From Aurelia coerulea (Eukaryota > Cnidaria > Scyphozoa > Semaeostomeae > Ulmaridae): DNA of 64,000 bases. Under the pieces are notes generated by a model. It saw only the letters and a program-made list of their open reading frames with translations, was not told the origin of the DNA and did not search any database. The position numbers and the translations under genes were made by a program. The first letter of the stretch is position 1; each line of letters begins with the position of its first letter. Shown here piece by piece: positions 15,101-22,680 of this stretch. The stretch covers positions 7,400,501 through 7,464,500 of the forward strand of contig CM076944.1 in the NCBI GenBank assembly GCA_039566865.1, written 5' to 3'.

Positions 15101-18100
15101 CGCCACAACTTGTGCACACTGCAAAGAAATATTGTTGAGGATACCAAGGCGAGGGCCGTCCCTTTTGTCTGAGCCTTTTGTTATGCTTGTAAAATTCAAA
15201 GCAGATCAGCAGCCGGGAAACATATTGCCATACACGTTTTTTTTATAAGAAACTTGGATCAGCACTCAGTACTAAAAGTTTCTTAATTTCGCATGAAAAT
15301 TTCGGTGTTTTAGTAGTAAAAGTTTCTTAATTAGTTTCTTATTTTTTTGGGCCTAAAATTGCGGTATTGTTCGAAGTTGAGCCTTCTTCTTGAGAAAGGG
15401 CTTCCATTTTGCATTGACATTGTCATCAAGAAGAAGCCATGCACATCAAGGCAAAAATTTACCAATTTTGCAGTTAAAAGTCAAGAAAAGATGAATGTAC
15501 CTTTGTTAGAGAGACATAGAATTCGAGAGACATACAAAAATAAAGTTTTAGAGTTTCTTAACTGTTCTTGAGCGTAGTACTAGAGTTTCTTAAATTTTTG
15601 GTCATCGTGGTACTAGTTTCTTATAAACCAGTTTCTTATTAAAAAAACGTGTATGCGAGAATCTCTTTGTTTCCTTGCTAAACCTTGTTTGGATTGTGAC
15701 TGGATTATCCGCCCACATTCTTTCCGCAAACCAAACAAGTTTTCTGCGCATGACCACAGGTTTCTTTTTTGGGGGACAACGGTTTTTTTGAACTTTGAGC
15801 ATTTGTATCCCTAACAAAATCCTCGAAAGCTAAAAGGAAAAAGCCATTGATGATAAGATGGATCATTATTGAAGGAATGTAACAAACGCCCGGAGCTTTT
15901 ATTTATATTGAATGCCGTTGTATTTCTATTGATCGTTGTTAATGCGCTTAATGGCACGCGCAAACAAAAGGTAACATTAGACAGTTATTCAAATTGTCAC
16001 AAAGGGAGTGTACGTTTCTTTCTTTGTGGCACGCGACCTTAATAACTGCGCGTGCGACTTGTTTGTAAGAAAATCAGCTGATTTGGCCGCTTCCTGCCGT
16101 TCATAGACAATTTTGAAAAGCATCTTTCAGTCACTAGAATTGTAAATCCAAGGAACCTGCAGATTTAGTTGATGGCAATTGAAGTAATCTCTATTTAAAG
16201 TTGAATCATTAACACTTAGAGCTAAAAAAGAAACTATAGAAACGGCCGGATTTCTAAAGCATGACCAAGAAAAAGGAATACACAAAACAATATGTGAGCA
16301 GGTAAAAACGGTCGCTATGCTAAAGTGTGGTGGCCGTATATATTTTAATTCAGGCGATATTGTATGTTTAGGCACGTGTTGACTTCTGCCGGACGTTTTG
16401 ACTTAGGAGTTCCACTGAATTTGCGGCTTAATTTGAATAGATCCAGCTGGTTGAAGGAGTGAAATTTTGAACGGTTTAACGAAGTGTACAGCTTATCAGG
16501 AGTTGGCACGCGCCTTCAGTTTAATAAAAACCGCATACAGTCAGCAAAAGGACTTTTCAAACCGTCATTTCATACGAGAAGGAATCGATATTACACACAA
16601 GAGCAAGACAGTCATCATGAGTTGGAGAGTAATTTCAAATTCGAATATTCTCAGAGTAAATTCGATCAACTATGCAAACCTAGCGAAGACGTCTTCACCA
16701 CAAGCGCAAGAGAACTTCGCACCAGAGCTTTTAGAGTACATGAATAGCATATTCACGGCGTTGGATCTCGGTCAGACTGGCTATGTCAGCGTTGATGACT
16801 TAGAGAAGTATTGGAAACTGAACGGGCAAGGAAATGATTTGTGGCTGAAAAGCCACTATGCGATTGAAAGTTCAAATGTTGTTGCATTCATGAGGCAAAT
16901 AACACCTGGAAATGGCATTTTTGATTTTCGTCGATTTGTCCGTGGCATGAAAATGGCTGTTAGCAGAGCAAAAGAAGATCGATTGAAGAAACTGTCGTCT
17001 GGCAAACTCAAGATTGCTGAACGTTCAAAGTCGTTTGGGAAACAACAAACTGTAGTACAGCCATTGGCGAAATTGCCACCGACTTCAAAAAGGTCGACGA
17101 GCAGTGCCAGTCAAAGGGGAATTGGGATTTCGAAAGCTTCAAGACGTCCGATGCGCGAGGTCCAGACATCGTGCTCGGGATTCGGCCTACTGGCAGACGA
17201 AGAATCGATAAATGAAGTGAAAGAATTGCCGAAGCCATTAGAACCTTCAAAGCAACGAGTTGCACCGAAAGTTATGCCAAAGCCACGTGGGTTGTTCAAG
17301 AAATTTGAGGACAGCTATAATGACACGATGACATCTAGCGAATGGCACTCACTGATCAGCCAATGTGAAACTGTTGATTATTCGTCAGCGAACGAGAGTC
17401 GAGACCAGATTGTTCCAAAATGTCGCGAGACGAGCTACAACTTGCGAGAAACGACATTGAATTCGCGTGAATCAAGTTTCAAGGCGAAAGGCAGCAAAAA
17501 TGGGGCGTCGATGATGAAGTTGAAAGAAATGGCGAAAGGAGGCCAGAAAAGAAGTGAAAATTCACAGCAAAGAGTTTACAGGAAAACGGAGCTTGGGAAA
17601 GTTATTGACGAAGCTAGCGAAAAAATTCGCTTGATGCAAAAATGTGTGGATGCAACGGAAAATGCACGAGAATGGTACACGAGGAAGATAGCAGCTTTGC
17701 AACAAGACAGGATGGAGGTTCGACGCCTTGTTTTCGTAAGCAGAGATAAAGACGACACCCAGTCAAGGGTGGATGAACTAAAAAGAAATTGGCAGTCTAC
17801 GACTTACGATGATATCAATCGATACATGGGGACTGTCAGCTATTATACTGATCAGCTCAAGGGTGTTGGTGCCCGACAGAACAAGATTGAAGGAGATGTT
17901 ACCACCCCAACGAAAAGCACACCCCAGAAGCTGGCACTTGAGAATAAGATAAAAGCACAGGCAAGAATTATCCAACAGCTCGAAAGCGAGAAGTCGTCTC
18001 TTGTTAAGGATGTGTTCCAACTGAAAGGGAAGATTAACATTGTCCAAAAGCCTACGGATCAAGTTGTCCCGTTTTAGTTTGTTGCATTGTTGGGGAGACG

Positions 18101-21100
18101 AGATACACTTCGCCCGAGGAAACGCATGCTCCCCCCGTGCAGTAGGTTAAAGCTCATGCGCAGTAGCGTATTGGGGTTGAAGCTCTGACGAGCGCATGCG
18201 CTTTAACCCACTGCACGGGGGGACACATAAGTTTCCTTGGACAAAGCGATCTCGTCTCCCCAACAATGCAAGTAAGTAGATGTTGAACGTTGGTGACATG
18301 TGTTTGTAGCATTCAAAGACCATGCTGTTGGGAGCAGTCAGGAACTTATTGCTAAGCTGTCTGTATACATGGTTATACAAACAATTTGCTGTATGTAAAG
18401 TTGTCTGTAAACATGGCTGCAAACAATGGAAAGAGCTCTCATCTGTTGACGCCCAAAAGCAAACTTTGCAAAATGAGAACTCCGAAACTTTGATCATGTT
18501 GTTGCGTCACGTGATAGTAGAGTGTCTTGAAATTATTGTCTATCTTTGGAACAGTAGAATTTTAATCTTTTATCTCAGTCATCTTTTTTCGAGTGGACAT
18601 TTTTTGATATTTTGAATTTGTTGAATTTTGAATTTCAAGAATTTTTGAATTTTTATGATGCAGTCCGTTTGTAGATTTGACGCACGTGCCAGCGCGTGCC
18701 GATAGTTGTAGAAATTGCAGAATTCAATGTGAAATAATATTTATATTCAATTCAATCTTTATGGTTTTCTGACTTTCCATTGTGTTTTATCTTGTCGCTC
18801 GTGCCGATACGCGTGTCATCGGAAAGGGCGTTATCTTTGCGAAGCGGTTAACCTCCCCATTGTTCGGGATAATATAAATCTTTACACGTTTTTTCTTTTA
18901 TAAGAAACTGGTTTATAAGAAACTAGTACTAGGATGGCGAAAAAATTAAGAAACTCTAGTACTATGCTTGAGAATTGCTAAGAAATTTTTAAAGCCAAAC
19001 ACAAGGAAATCATGGGAAAATTGTCGTTGAGCCTTTATATTTTAGTAATACTCATGATAGATTTATGTTTTGAATCAAATAGAACTCTCCTTCTCGCTAA
19101 AAATGGTGCTGTCTGTCAAGAAACGAGTACTTGGCAGTGGTAGAAATTACATGCATCCTAAATGCATCCAAAAAAATAAGAAAAACATTAAGAAACTTCT
19201 AGTACTAAAAAACTGAAATTTTCACGTAAAATTAAGAAACTGTTAGTACTATGGGCTTATCCAAGTTTCTTATAAAAGAAAAAACGTGTATTTGAAACCG
19301 AAGAGTTCTAAAATCAACAAATTTTGAAGCCAGTTATCCATGTAGGGAGGCGATAATATTACCTTTCTCCAATGTGACTCAAAAATAGCCTCCCCCGGTA
19401 TGATCAACCCCCCCCCCAATGATTTTTTAAAACAATGGTGCTACGTCACATGACTTAATTAGATGTATTGTTCTCTATTGTTTTAAGAACAATTGCCCCC
19501 CCAATCCGAAGCTTCTTCCTACGGCCCTGACTTGGGGCAAATCTAGCTTCCTATTGCAATCTTCTCGAGCCTATCGTGTGATTTAGAAGAGATCTGGTAG
19601 AATAGAACTGCGCTTTTCACGTCGCCCTTGCTCAAACCTTTTCACCGCAATTTCGAAAATTCTTGCTAAAGTTTCATTGATATTTAATTCACCAAATTGT
19701 TTTGCCGCGAAGTTTTGTGCGAGGGGCAAATCACTGATTTTTTTTTCGTACACCTTCCTTAAAATCACAAAAAAATCACATACAAAAATCACAAAAATCA
19801 CAAAATCATAGAAAAATCACAAGAAAAAATCACAAAAAAATCACTAAAATCACAGAAAAAAATCGTGTGATTTTAAAATCACAAAAATCACGTACGCTAT
19901 TTTGAGAAGTGATTTGCCCCTCGGTTTTGTGTAAAGTTGAAAAAGGAAAATTATGGTTTTTGCCGTAAATCTGCAATGGAAATTTATTGATATCTTGATT
20001 TGTTTCAAACTGGCGGCATTCATTAAATTTGAGGCTATGATGTCATCAAATTTCTAAATCCTAAACCAGAAAAGCTACAGATTTCTGCTTGCCACCATAT
20101 TGTAGACCTTGATAAACTATGGGTTTCTTGAAGGTTAAATCATTTTTCCTCCATTGATTTAGGATTTATGATGATTAGAATTTTTTTTTAATTTTCCATG
20201 AATTTTTCAAAAATGATTAAATTGCCGCCATTTTGAAAAACAATCAAGATATCAAAGAATTTCCACGGCAGATTTACAGCAAAATACCATATGTTCCTTT
20301 CAAGCCATTCAATTCAAAGAAAAGTGTCATACCGGGTGAGTCAGAAAAAAGAATCCCCGTTTGGAAGGCCACTGCTCCATGAATATCAAAGCAATGATAT
20401 TGAAAACTGTCTTTATTTTATTGCCAATATGTTCAATTAGGTTCAGTAATTTACCCGGATTTAATCGGCCATTCCTTCCCATGGATATGGGTGATTTTCT
20501 GCAGAAAGCCCCTTCCAAAAACCTGCAAAAACGAATGAAAGCGATGAGCAAATTTTCCTTCCTAAAAACTGATGACACTCGCGTAAATTCATGTATTTTG
20601 TCCTCTTGGAAGAATGGAATCCCCTTGAATAGGTCATCGATATGGGAGGACTTGTTCATCCTCCAAATAGCACGTGCTAAAGCGTCCACAAGTCATTGCT
20701 GTAAGGCCATTGTAAGGCAGAAATGTAAGGGAAATTTGTTCTTGATTTTGGGCATGTTTTGAAGGTTTTTTAAAGCTTTCTCGAGAAAATCCCTCATAAT
20801 TTCAGAATGGAGTGGCCGATTTCAGTCAGGTAAATTTTATAGTAAATTTGAACATTTCTACTATTAAACTATATATTTGCTGACTACATTGTCTTGATAT
20901 CCAGGGAGCCGTGACCTTTCAAACGGGGATTCTTTTTTCTGACTCACCCTGTAAAATTTTACAGCCACCTTTTTAAAGATTTGAATGATTTCAGCCCTAT
21001 GCTTGTTTTTCATTATTTGTTTGTTGCAGATCCCTCCTGAAATAAAGAAGAGGATGACGTTAGCTGGCACGATGATGATTGGCTATCAACCTCTCAAAGA

Positions 21101-21203
21101 TCATGTCAATTTCTTCAGGATGATTGTCGTCAGTTCAGCTGTCACTCATGCTGACATGGACTTCGTTTTAGATGAGATCGAAAGATTGGGAAAAGACCTT
21201 TAA
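56..21203 (+). CDS. CSAD: Cysteine sulfinate/acidic amino acid decarboxylase, CSAD/GADL1-type (5' partial, multi-exon)
   Basis: PLP-dependent group II decarboxylase. Family members remove CO2 from cysteine sulfinate or aspartate (hypotaurine/taurine, beta-alanine), usually in the cytosol. Exons seen: 56-125, 1947-2026, a doubtful 2675-2735, 5585-5701, 7475-7539, 8343-8421, 9174-9326, 11101-11150, 12353-12404, 14017-14106 and 21030-21203. All confident junctions are AG/GT and phases agree. The product has the SEE-AHYS segment, the TSGTT loop, the HVDAAWGG cofactor-aspartate motif split over two exons, and NPHK with the PLP lysine (codon 8371-8373). It ends in LGKDL. About 330 residues are present against roughly 490 for the family, so about 165 N-terminal residues lie upstream of the window. 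The wording ([28 protein letters not shown]) is closer to CSAD/GADL1 than to GAD65/67. Substrate is not determined. One intron contains a second gene. Confidence 0.9.
508..590 (+). repeat. tRNA-like / SINE head candidate
   Basis: A-box-like TAAGGCGCAGTGG (508-520) and B-box-like GGCTCGATACC (563-573) are spaced as in a pol III promoter, and GGCGC/GCGCC could pair. No proper cloverleaf could be drawn, so a tRNA-derived SINE is likelier than a functional tRNA. Confidence 0.4.
1034..1879. mobile_element. Foldback element with ~100-bp inverted ends
   Basis: Left arm 1035-1137 and right arm 1783-1879 are near-perfect reverse complements (both contain GATATCACTTGCTCA or its complement). The centre includes a segment found again at 15.5 kb. 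No transposase was seen. Confidence 0.7.
1243..1555 (+). repeat. ~310-bp repeat, near-identical copy at 15499-15811
   Basis: Nearly every base agrees with 15499-15811 over about 310 bp, in the same orientation. It includes the ATAAGAAACT-type MITE end (AAAAAAACGTGTA) and about 160 bp beyond it. Open frames in it are not gene-like. Confidence 0.8.
1947..2026 (+). CDS. CSAD: CSAD exon
   Basis: Acceptor CCTAG, donor gtatgt; begins in phase 0 and ends after two bases of a codon. Encodes [16 protein letters not shown] followed by [11 protein letters not shown], the HYS..KAA..LG.GT..V segment of the family. The histidine stacks on the PLP ring in characterised members. Confidence 0.9.
2179..2393. 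mobile_element. Short MITE
   Basis: Inverted ends AAGGCAGTCTGTCATGCATC (left) and GATGCGTGACAGACAGCCTT (right) enclose about 160 bp. Confidence 0.55.
2675..2735 (+). CDS. CSAD: Possible divergent CSAD exon
   Basis: A strong polypyrimidine tract and TTAG precede 2675. The reading phase left by the previous exon is satisfied (1 + 20 codons), and the length is close to the expected linker before the PFFV strand. It reads [21 protein letters not shown]. The sequence resembles the family linker only loosely and the donor (gtggat) is weak. The true exon may be elsewhere or displaced by the transposons that fill this intron. Confidence 0.3.
2751..2850 (+). mobile_element. hAT-type end, truncated
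   Basis: Starts CAGGGGTGGAAAAAATAGC and shares the GGTCCCAGAAA and GGTCTCC words with the complete hAT copy at 21219-21610. No right end was found here. Confidence 0.5.
2917..2965 (+). repeat. (GGTAAC)n short tandem repeat
   Basis: About seven copies of GGTAAC/GATAAC in a row, in a CSAD intron. Confidence 0.85.
3335..3926. mobile_element. Palindromic MITE, CCGGGTGTCCC ends, TA target
   Basis: Begins CCGGGTGTCCCAAAATGATG and ends in the reverse complement CATCATTTTGGGACACCCGG. It is flanked by TA on both sides, and most of the 592 bp is a long inverted repeat. TA duplication and these ends suggest the Tc1/mariner superfamily. It is inserted in the left part of the 3073-5474 element. Confidence 0.85.
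4172..5430. mobile_element. Palindromic MITE, CCGGGTGAGTCA ends, carrying a nested copy
   Basis: Starts CCGGGTGAGTCAACAAAAAG and ends CTTTTTTGACTCACCCGG, TA on both sides. Without the internal 4747-5375 element it is about 630 bp, like its relatives at 11627, 12922 and 20332. It interrupts the right part of the 3073-5474 element. Confidence 0.85.
4747..5375. mobile_element. Inner palindromic MITE nested in 4172-5430
   Basis: Starts CCGAATGAGTCAGAAAAAAG (two changes from the family end) and ends TTTTTTCTGACTCACCCGG, with TA on both sides. The outer element's right arm resumes at TATATCCAGGGAGC, so it inserted at a TA near the right end of the outer copy. Confidence 0.85.
5585..5701 (+). CDS. 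CSAD: CSAD exon
   Basis: Acceptor CTTAAG, donor gtaagt, phase 0 at both ends. It encodes [20 protein letters not shown] and then [24 protein letters not shown] contacts the PLP phosphate in the family and the final Asp belongs to the HVDAAWGG motif. It starts 110 bp after the right end of a nested MITE cluster. Confidence 0.95.
5831..5900 (+). repeat. 22-bp tandem repeat, 3 copies
   Basis: Unit TTGTATCTTGTGACTTGTTT plus AG, at 5831, 5853 and 5875; directly tandem and nearly identical. Confidence 0.9.
7475..7539 (+). CDS. CSAD: CSAD exon
   Basis: Acceptor ttattacag, donor gtaagt. Encodes [21 protein letters not shown] plus two bases. Completes the HVDAAWGG motif begun in the previous exon. 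Confidence 0.95.
8343..8421 (+). CDS. CSAD: CSAD exon with PLP lysine
   Basis: Acceptor tttctccag, donor gtaatt. Encodes (K)[18 protein letters not shown] and SVLLVKDQ. The lysine of NPHK (8371-8373) is the residue that forms the internal aldimine with PLP. A LINE-like 3' end lies about 30 bp into the next intron. Confidence 0.95.
8452..8640 (-). mobile_element. LINE-like 3' end
   Basis: On the minus strand this ends in GAATAAAATAAAATTGAATT and repeated AATTG, like the pentamer tails of CR1/L2-type LINEs. No reverse transcriptase frame remains, so it is a short 3' fragment. Confidence 0.4.
8970..9062 (+). mobile_element. Half of a GGGTGAACC-ended MITE
   Basis: CCGGGTGAACCAGAAAAAAG followed by TTCCCACTTTTGAAAA matches, in reverse complement, the right end of the element at 30472-31616. 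No second end is visible. Confidence 0.55.
9174..9326 (+). CDS. CSAD: CSAD exon
   Basis: Acceptor atcgacag, donor gttagc, 51 whole codons. Encodes [40 protein letters not shown] and [11 protein letters not shown]. The YLFQ.DK, LDTGDK..QCGR and LWLMWKA motifs are typical of CSAD/GADL1. Confidence 0.95.
9496..9663. mobile_element. 168-bp MITE
   Basis: The first and last 28 bp are inverted copies: TACAGTATTACCCCGCCACT at left, AGTGGCAGGGTAATACTGTA at right. The inner part of the end (TAAGAAACT) recurs in several other element families in the window. Confidence 0.8.
9928..10395. mobile_element. Dispersed inverted repeat, copy 1
   Basis: Left arm (TGGTGTAAAATTCAGTGACC...) and right arm (...AATAGATCACAGAATTTTTC) are imperfect complements. 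A related left arm recurs at 60425-60680. Confidence 0.5.
10511..10912. mobile_element. ~400-bp MITE
   Basis: AGTAAAAACCCGCACATAAG at left is matched by CTTATGTGCGGATTTTTACT at right. Internal segments repeat the word GGTTCTTA several times. Confidence 0.75.
11101..11150 (+). CDS. CSAD: CSAD exon
   Basis: Acceptor cttcccctag, donor gtaaac. Encodes [16 protein letters not shown] plus two bases of an Arg codon, matching the G..G.E..I..AF..(A/S)R helix of the family. Confidence 0.9.
11627..12241. mobile_element. Palindromic mariner-like MITE
   Basis: Starts CCGGGTGAGTCAATAAAAAG, ends TTTTACTCACTCGG, flanked by TA on both sides. 615 bp; internal arms are largely self-complementary. Same family as 4172 and 20332. 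Confidence 0.85.
12353..12404 (+). CDS. CSAD: CSAD exon
   Basis: Acceptor ttcgatag, donor gtaatg. Completes Arg, then [17 protein letters not shown], matching the (R)YL.EE.KKR.GF.L.ME segment. Confidence 0.9.
12607..13951. mobile_element. Possible larger element with AAAGCTCT-type ends
   Basis: GGAAAAGCTCTGTTAAGCCC near 12608 is opposed by CATAGAGCTTTTACGGTG near 13945. Similar CTCTATTAAGCCCC words recur at 63229-63330. The 12922-13504 MITE lies inside. Confidence 0.4.
12922..13504. mobile_element. Near-perfect palindromic MITE (583 bp)
   Basis: Starts CCGGGTGAGTCAAAAAAAAC and ends GTTTTTTTTGACTCACCCGG, TA on both sides. Both arms of about 260 bp remain clearly complementary (for example ACCCGATCGTC/GACGATCGGGT), so the whole element can fold on itself. 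One of the best preserved copies. Confidence 0.9.
14017..14106 (+). CDS. CSAD: CSAD exon
   Basis: Acceptor gctcctag, donor gtaaac, 30 codons. Encodes [20 protein letters not shown] and [10 protein letters not shown], matching the PE..NVCF.Y.PPSLR segment. The intron that follows (14107-21029) holds the SAPCD2-like gene. Confidence 0.95.
14285..14396 (+). repeat. TAAGAAACT repeat fragment
   Basis: Shares the words TTTGTAAGAAACTTGGATCA and AAAAGTTTCTTAATTTG with the element at 15231-15653; incomplete at its right side. Confidence 0.5.
15231..15653. mobile_element. MITE with TACACGTTTTTTTTATAAG end
   Basis: TACACGTTTTTTTTATAAGA at left is opposed by AAAAAAACGTGTA at right. Several TTTCTTAA / TTAAGAAA words are repeated inside. 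Related complete copy at 18883-19290. Confidence 0.7.
15499..15811 (+). repeat. Second copy of the 310-bp repeat
   Basis: Near-identical to 1243-1555. The copies diverge only at the edges and at a few bases of the T-run near 15785, which points to a recent copying event. Confidence 0.8.
16617..18077 (+). CDS. SAPCD2: SAPCD2-like protein, intronless, nested in a CSAD intron
   Basis: 486 residues in one exon. The frame is open upstream, but the first in-frame ATG is 16617 (MSWRVISNS). Residues ~34-118 form a suppressor-APC/EF-hand-like domain: [30 protein letters not shown], then [20 protein letters not shown]. The middle is basic and Ser/Pro-rich. Near residues 365-410 there is a helical stretch ([20 protein letters not shown]), and the C-terminus ends in a coiled coil ([20 protein letters not shown]). 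This domain order fits SAPCD2, which in vertebrates acts in spindle orientation, polarity and proliferation. Same strand as the host gene. A hairpin element starts 4 bp after the stop. Absence of introns suggests an old retrocopy or intron loss. The long intact frame argues for function. Confidence 0.75.
   Translation: MSWRVISNSNILRVNSINYANLAKTSSPQAQENFAPELLEYMNSIFTALDLGQTGYVSVDDLEKYWKLNGQGNDLWLKSHYAIESSNVVAFMRQITPGNGIFDFRRFVRGMKMAVSRAKEDRLKKLSSGKLKIAERSKSFGKQQTVVQPLAKLPPTSKRSTSSASQRGIGISKASRRPMREVQTSCSGFGLLADEESINEVKELPKPLEPSKQRVAPKVMPKPRGLFKKFEDSYNDTMTSSEWHSLISQCETVDYSSANESRDQIVPKCRETSYNLRETTLNSRESSFKAKGSKNGASMMKLKEMAKGGQKRSENSQQRVYRKTELGKVIDEASEKIRLMQKCVDATENAREWYTRKIAALQQDRMEVRRLVFVSRDKDDTQSRVDELKRNWQSTTYDDINRYMGTVSYYTDQLKGVGARQNKIEGDVTTPTKSTPQKLALENKIKAQARIIQQLESEKSSLVKDVFQLKGKINIVQKPTDQVVPF
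18082..18271. mobile_element. 190-bp foldback element at the SAPCD2 3' end
   Basis: TTGCATTGTTGGGGAGACGA (18082-) is the exact complement of the right end (to 18271). A second internal pair centres on CCCCCCGTGCAGTAGG/CCCACTGCACGGGGGG. It starts 4 bp after the SAPCD2-like stop codon, so the transcript probably carries a strong hairpin. Confidence 0.85.
18883..19290. mobile_element. MITE, TACACGTTTTTTC / AAAAAACGTGTA ends
   Basis: Left end TACACGTTTTTTCTTTTATA and right end TATAAAAGAAAAAACGTGTA are exact complements. The interior carries repeated TAAGAAACT words. 408 bp. Confidence 0.8.
19721..19922. mobile_element. Small MITE containing an (AAAATCAC)n tract
   Basis: GAGGGGCAAATCACT at left and AGTGATTTGCCCCTC at right bracket about 15 imperfect copies of AAAATCAC. 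Confidence 0.65.
19942..20990. mobile_element. Dispersed inverted repeat split by a MITE
   Basis: ATGGTTTTTGCCGTAAATCT (left) and AGATTTACAGCAAAATACCA (right) form imperfect arms. Sequence matching the copy at 53190-53610 stops at 20331 and resumes at 20952, on either side of the 20332-20951 MITE. Confidence 0.6.
20332..20951. mobile_element. Palindromic mariner-like MITE
   Basis: Starts CCGGGTGAGTCAGAAAAAAG and ends CTTTTTTCTGACTCACCCTG, TA on both sides, 620 bp. Very close to the inner element at 4747-5375. It sits 79 bp upstream of the last CSAD exon. Confidence 0.9.
21030..21203 (+). CDS. CSAD: CSAD terminal exon
   Basis: Acceptor tttgttgcag, TAA stop at 21201-21203. Encodes [40 protein letters not shown] and [17 protein letters not shown]. 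The MIGYQP, NFFR and D(M)DF..(D/E)EIERLGKDL motifs mark the C-terminus of CSAD-type enzymes. A hAT element sits 15 bp past the stop. Confidence 0.95.
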   Translation: MPPEIKKRMTLAGTMMIGYQPLKDHVNFFRMIVVSSAVTHADMDFVLDEIERLGKDL

Positions 21204-21218
21204 TTTCTGTCAGTTTGA

Positions 21219-21610
21219 CAGGGGTGGAAAAGATAGTTAAATTTCTGGGACCATAAAATTCTTGGAAAAAACTTTCTATGACAGCTAGTTGCTCCAACAA
21301 ATAATCTATCCCTCGTTGACAGGTCATGATAAAAATACGTTTGGAAGGATTTTGAAGATTTTTTCTATTTTTCAGGTTCCAAACAGTTTTTAGAAAATTC
21401 ATTTATCTGAAGACAGCTTAAATTGATTGAAGAGCATCCCTCAGATTTACTAAAGACTTTGTTTGAAAATGCAAAAGAGAAAGTTTTAAGATTTTCATAC
21501 AAAATTACATCATCAATCCATCCTTCTTTCTTCCTGCTCTTTCTTTCTGGAGACCTGAGAAAAAATTCTGGGACCATTGGTGCTGTGATCCGCTATTTTT
21601 TCCACCCCTG
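21219..21610. mobile_element. hAT-type MITE with 8-bp target duplication
   Basis: Ends CAGGGGTGGAAAA and TTTTTTCCACCCCTG. CAGTTTGA occurs immediately before (21211-21218) and after (21611-21618). Ends beginning CAGGGGTG and 8-bp duplications are typical of hAT. It lies 15 bp downstream of the CSAD stop, so probably within the 3' UTR. Confidence 0.85.
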
Positions 21611-21618
21611 CAGTTTGA

Positions 21619-22301
21619 ATTAAATCAGGAAGAATAAGAACTTTGAGACAGGATACTCAAGTCTTATACGGGTACTTTTGTTTTCAAATAATCAACTAAT
21701 AAGATCTAAAATTGGCTGGCCTATATGAAACCGTAAGAAAAAAGTTAATTTTCGTTGTGCATAGATTTTTCGAAGACTTAATTTGTTGTCAAGTTAAACA
21801 AGAGAACTAACTTTTCATTTTGCATGGATTTTCGAAGAGCTACGGGGAAGGAGCAGCAATTTTATAATCCAAGACTTTATCCCTACCTGAAATATGAGAC
21901 TGATGTTTGCTTCCTAACCAGGTCTGTGTTATCTTTTGAAGTTTTGACCAAATTAGCATCTTTTGAAGTCTTGGCCAATTTAGCAGTTCTAGACAGAGAT
22001 GTGAAATATTGTTTTTCGAAGAAATTGTTCGTTTGGTCATCCTATCAAAGATTGGTTCTCAAATATCTTCAAATTGCAATGGATCAGAAATGGGCTTTTA
22101 TCTTGGCTTTTAAGAATAACAAACATTTTGCTAAACAAGAAACGTTGCTTAATATACAACATAACATACAAATGATACGACGATATACAATATATAATAC
22201 TCAACTGGTTGTAAAAAATGATTGCTTGTTTGGCCAGATTTTTAGCCATTGCGAGTGACGAACATGTTAACGTTAAGTCGACTCCAAACAACGTACCAGT
22301 T

Positions 22302-22334
<33 letters not shown>

Positions 22335-22679
22335 TTTTGATAATTGAATTGAATTTTATGCTCCTACGGAACAAAAATGGAATGGAGTGAAACATTGGGA
22401 TGAGTGGATTGAATCTACATTTTAAATATTCTTTATTGAAATGGTAACAAGATATTACTGACGTCATCATCACCATCATCATCATCATGATAATGATTTG
22501 TTATTATTTATTTGCATTGGGTGAAAGAAATAATTAAAGCTACAGTTATAGCTGATTTATGCCTACATTCGTAATTTAAACTCTCAGTTGAGTAGAAGGT
22601 ATGCCTCATCATTGGAAATTTACGCTCTACGTACCTAGCTGGTCTAGCTGTACGAAGTTAGCACAAATGTTCTGAAAGC
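21619..22679. other. CSAD downstream region, no clear gene
   Basis: One 144-codon frame (21824-22258, +) resembles nothing recognised and its codon use is unremarkable. Short CAA/ACA repeats lie at 22304-22335 and CAT repeats near 22470. No confident exon. Confidence 0.5.
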
Positions 22680-22680
22680 T

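Noticed and set aside
16467..16616. Extra 50 N-terminal residues for the SAPCD2-like protein
   Set aside because: The frame starts on TTG at 16467 and has no ATG before 16617; domain homology begins after the ATG.
20327..20762. 120- and 133-residue open frames on both strands
   Set aside because: Entirely within the palindromic MITE at 20332-20951; similar frames occur in its sister copies at 4.2-5.0 kb, so they reflect repeat structure.
56..21203. Glutamate decarboxylase (GABA synthesis)
   Set aside because: Overall family agrees, but motifs in the 8343-9326 and 21030-21203 exons fit CSAD/GADL1 better; substrate still untested.
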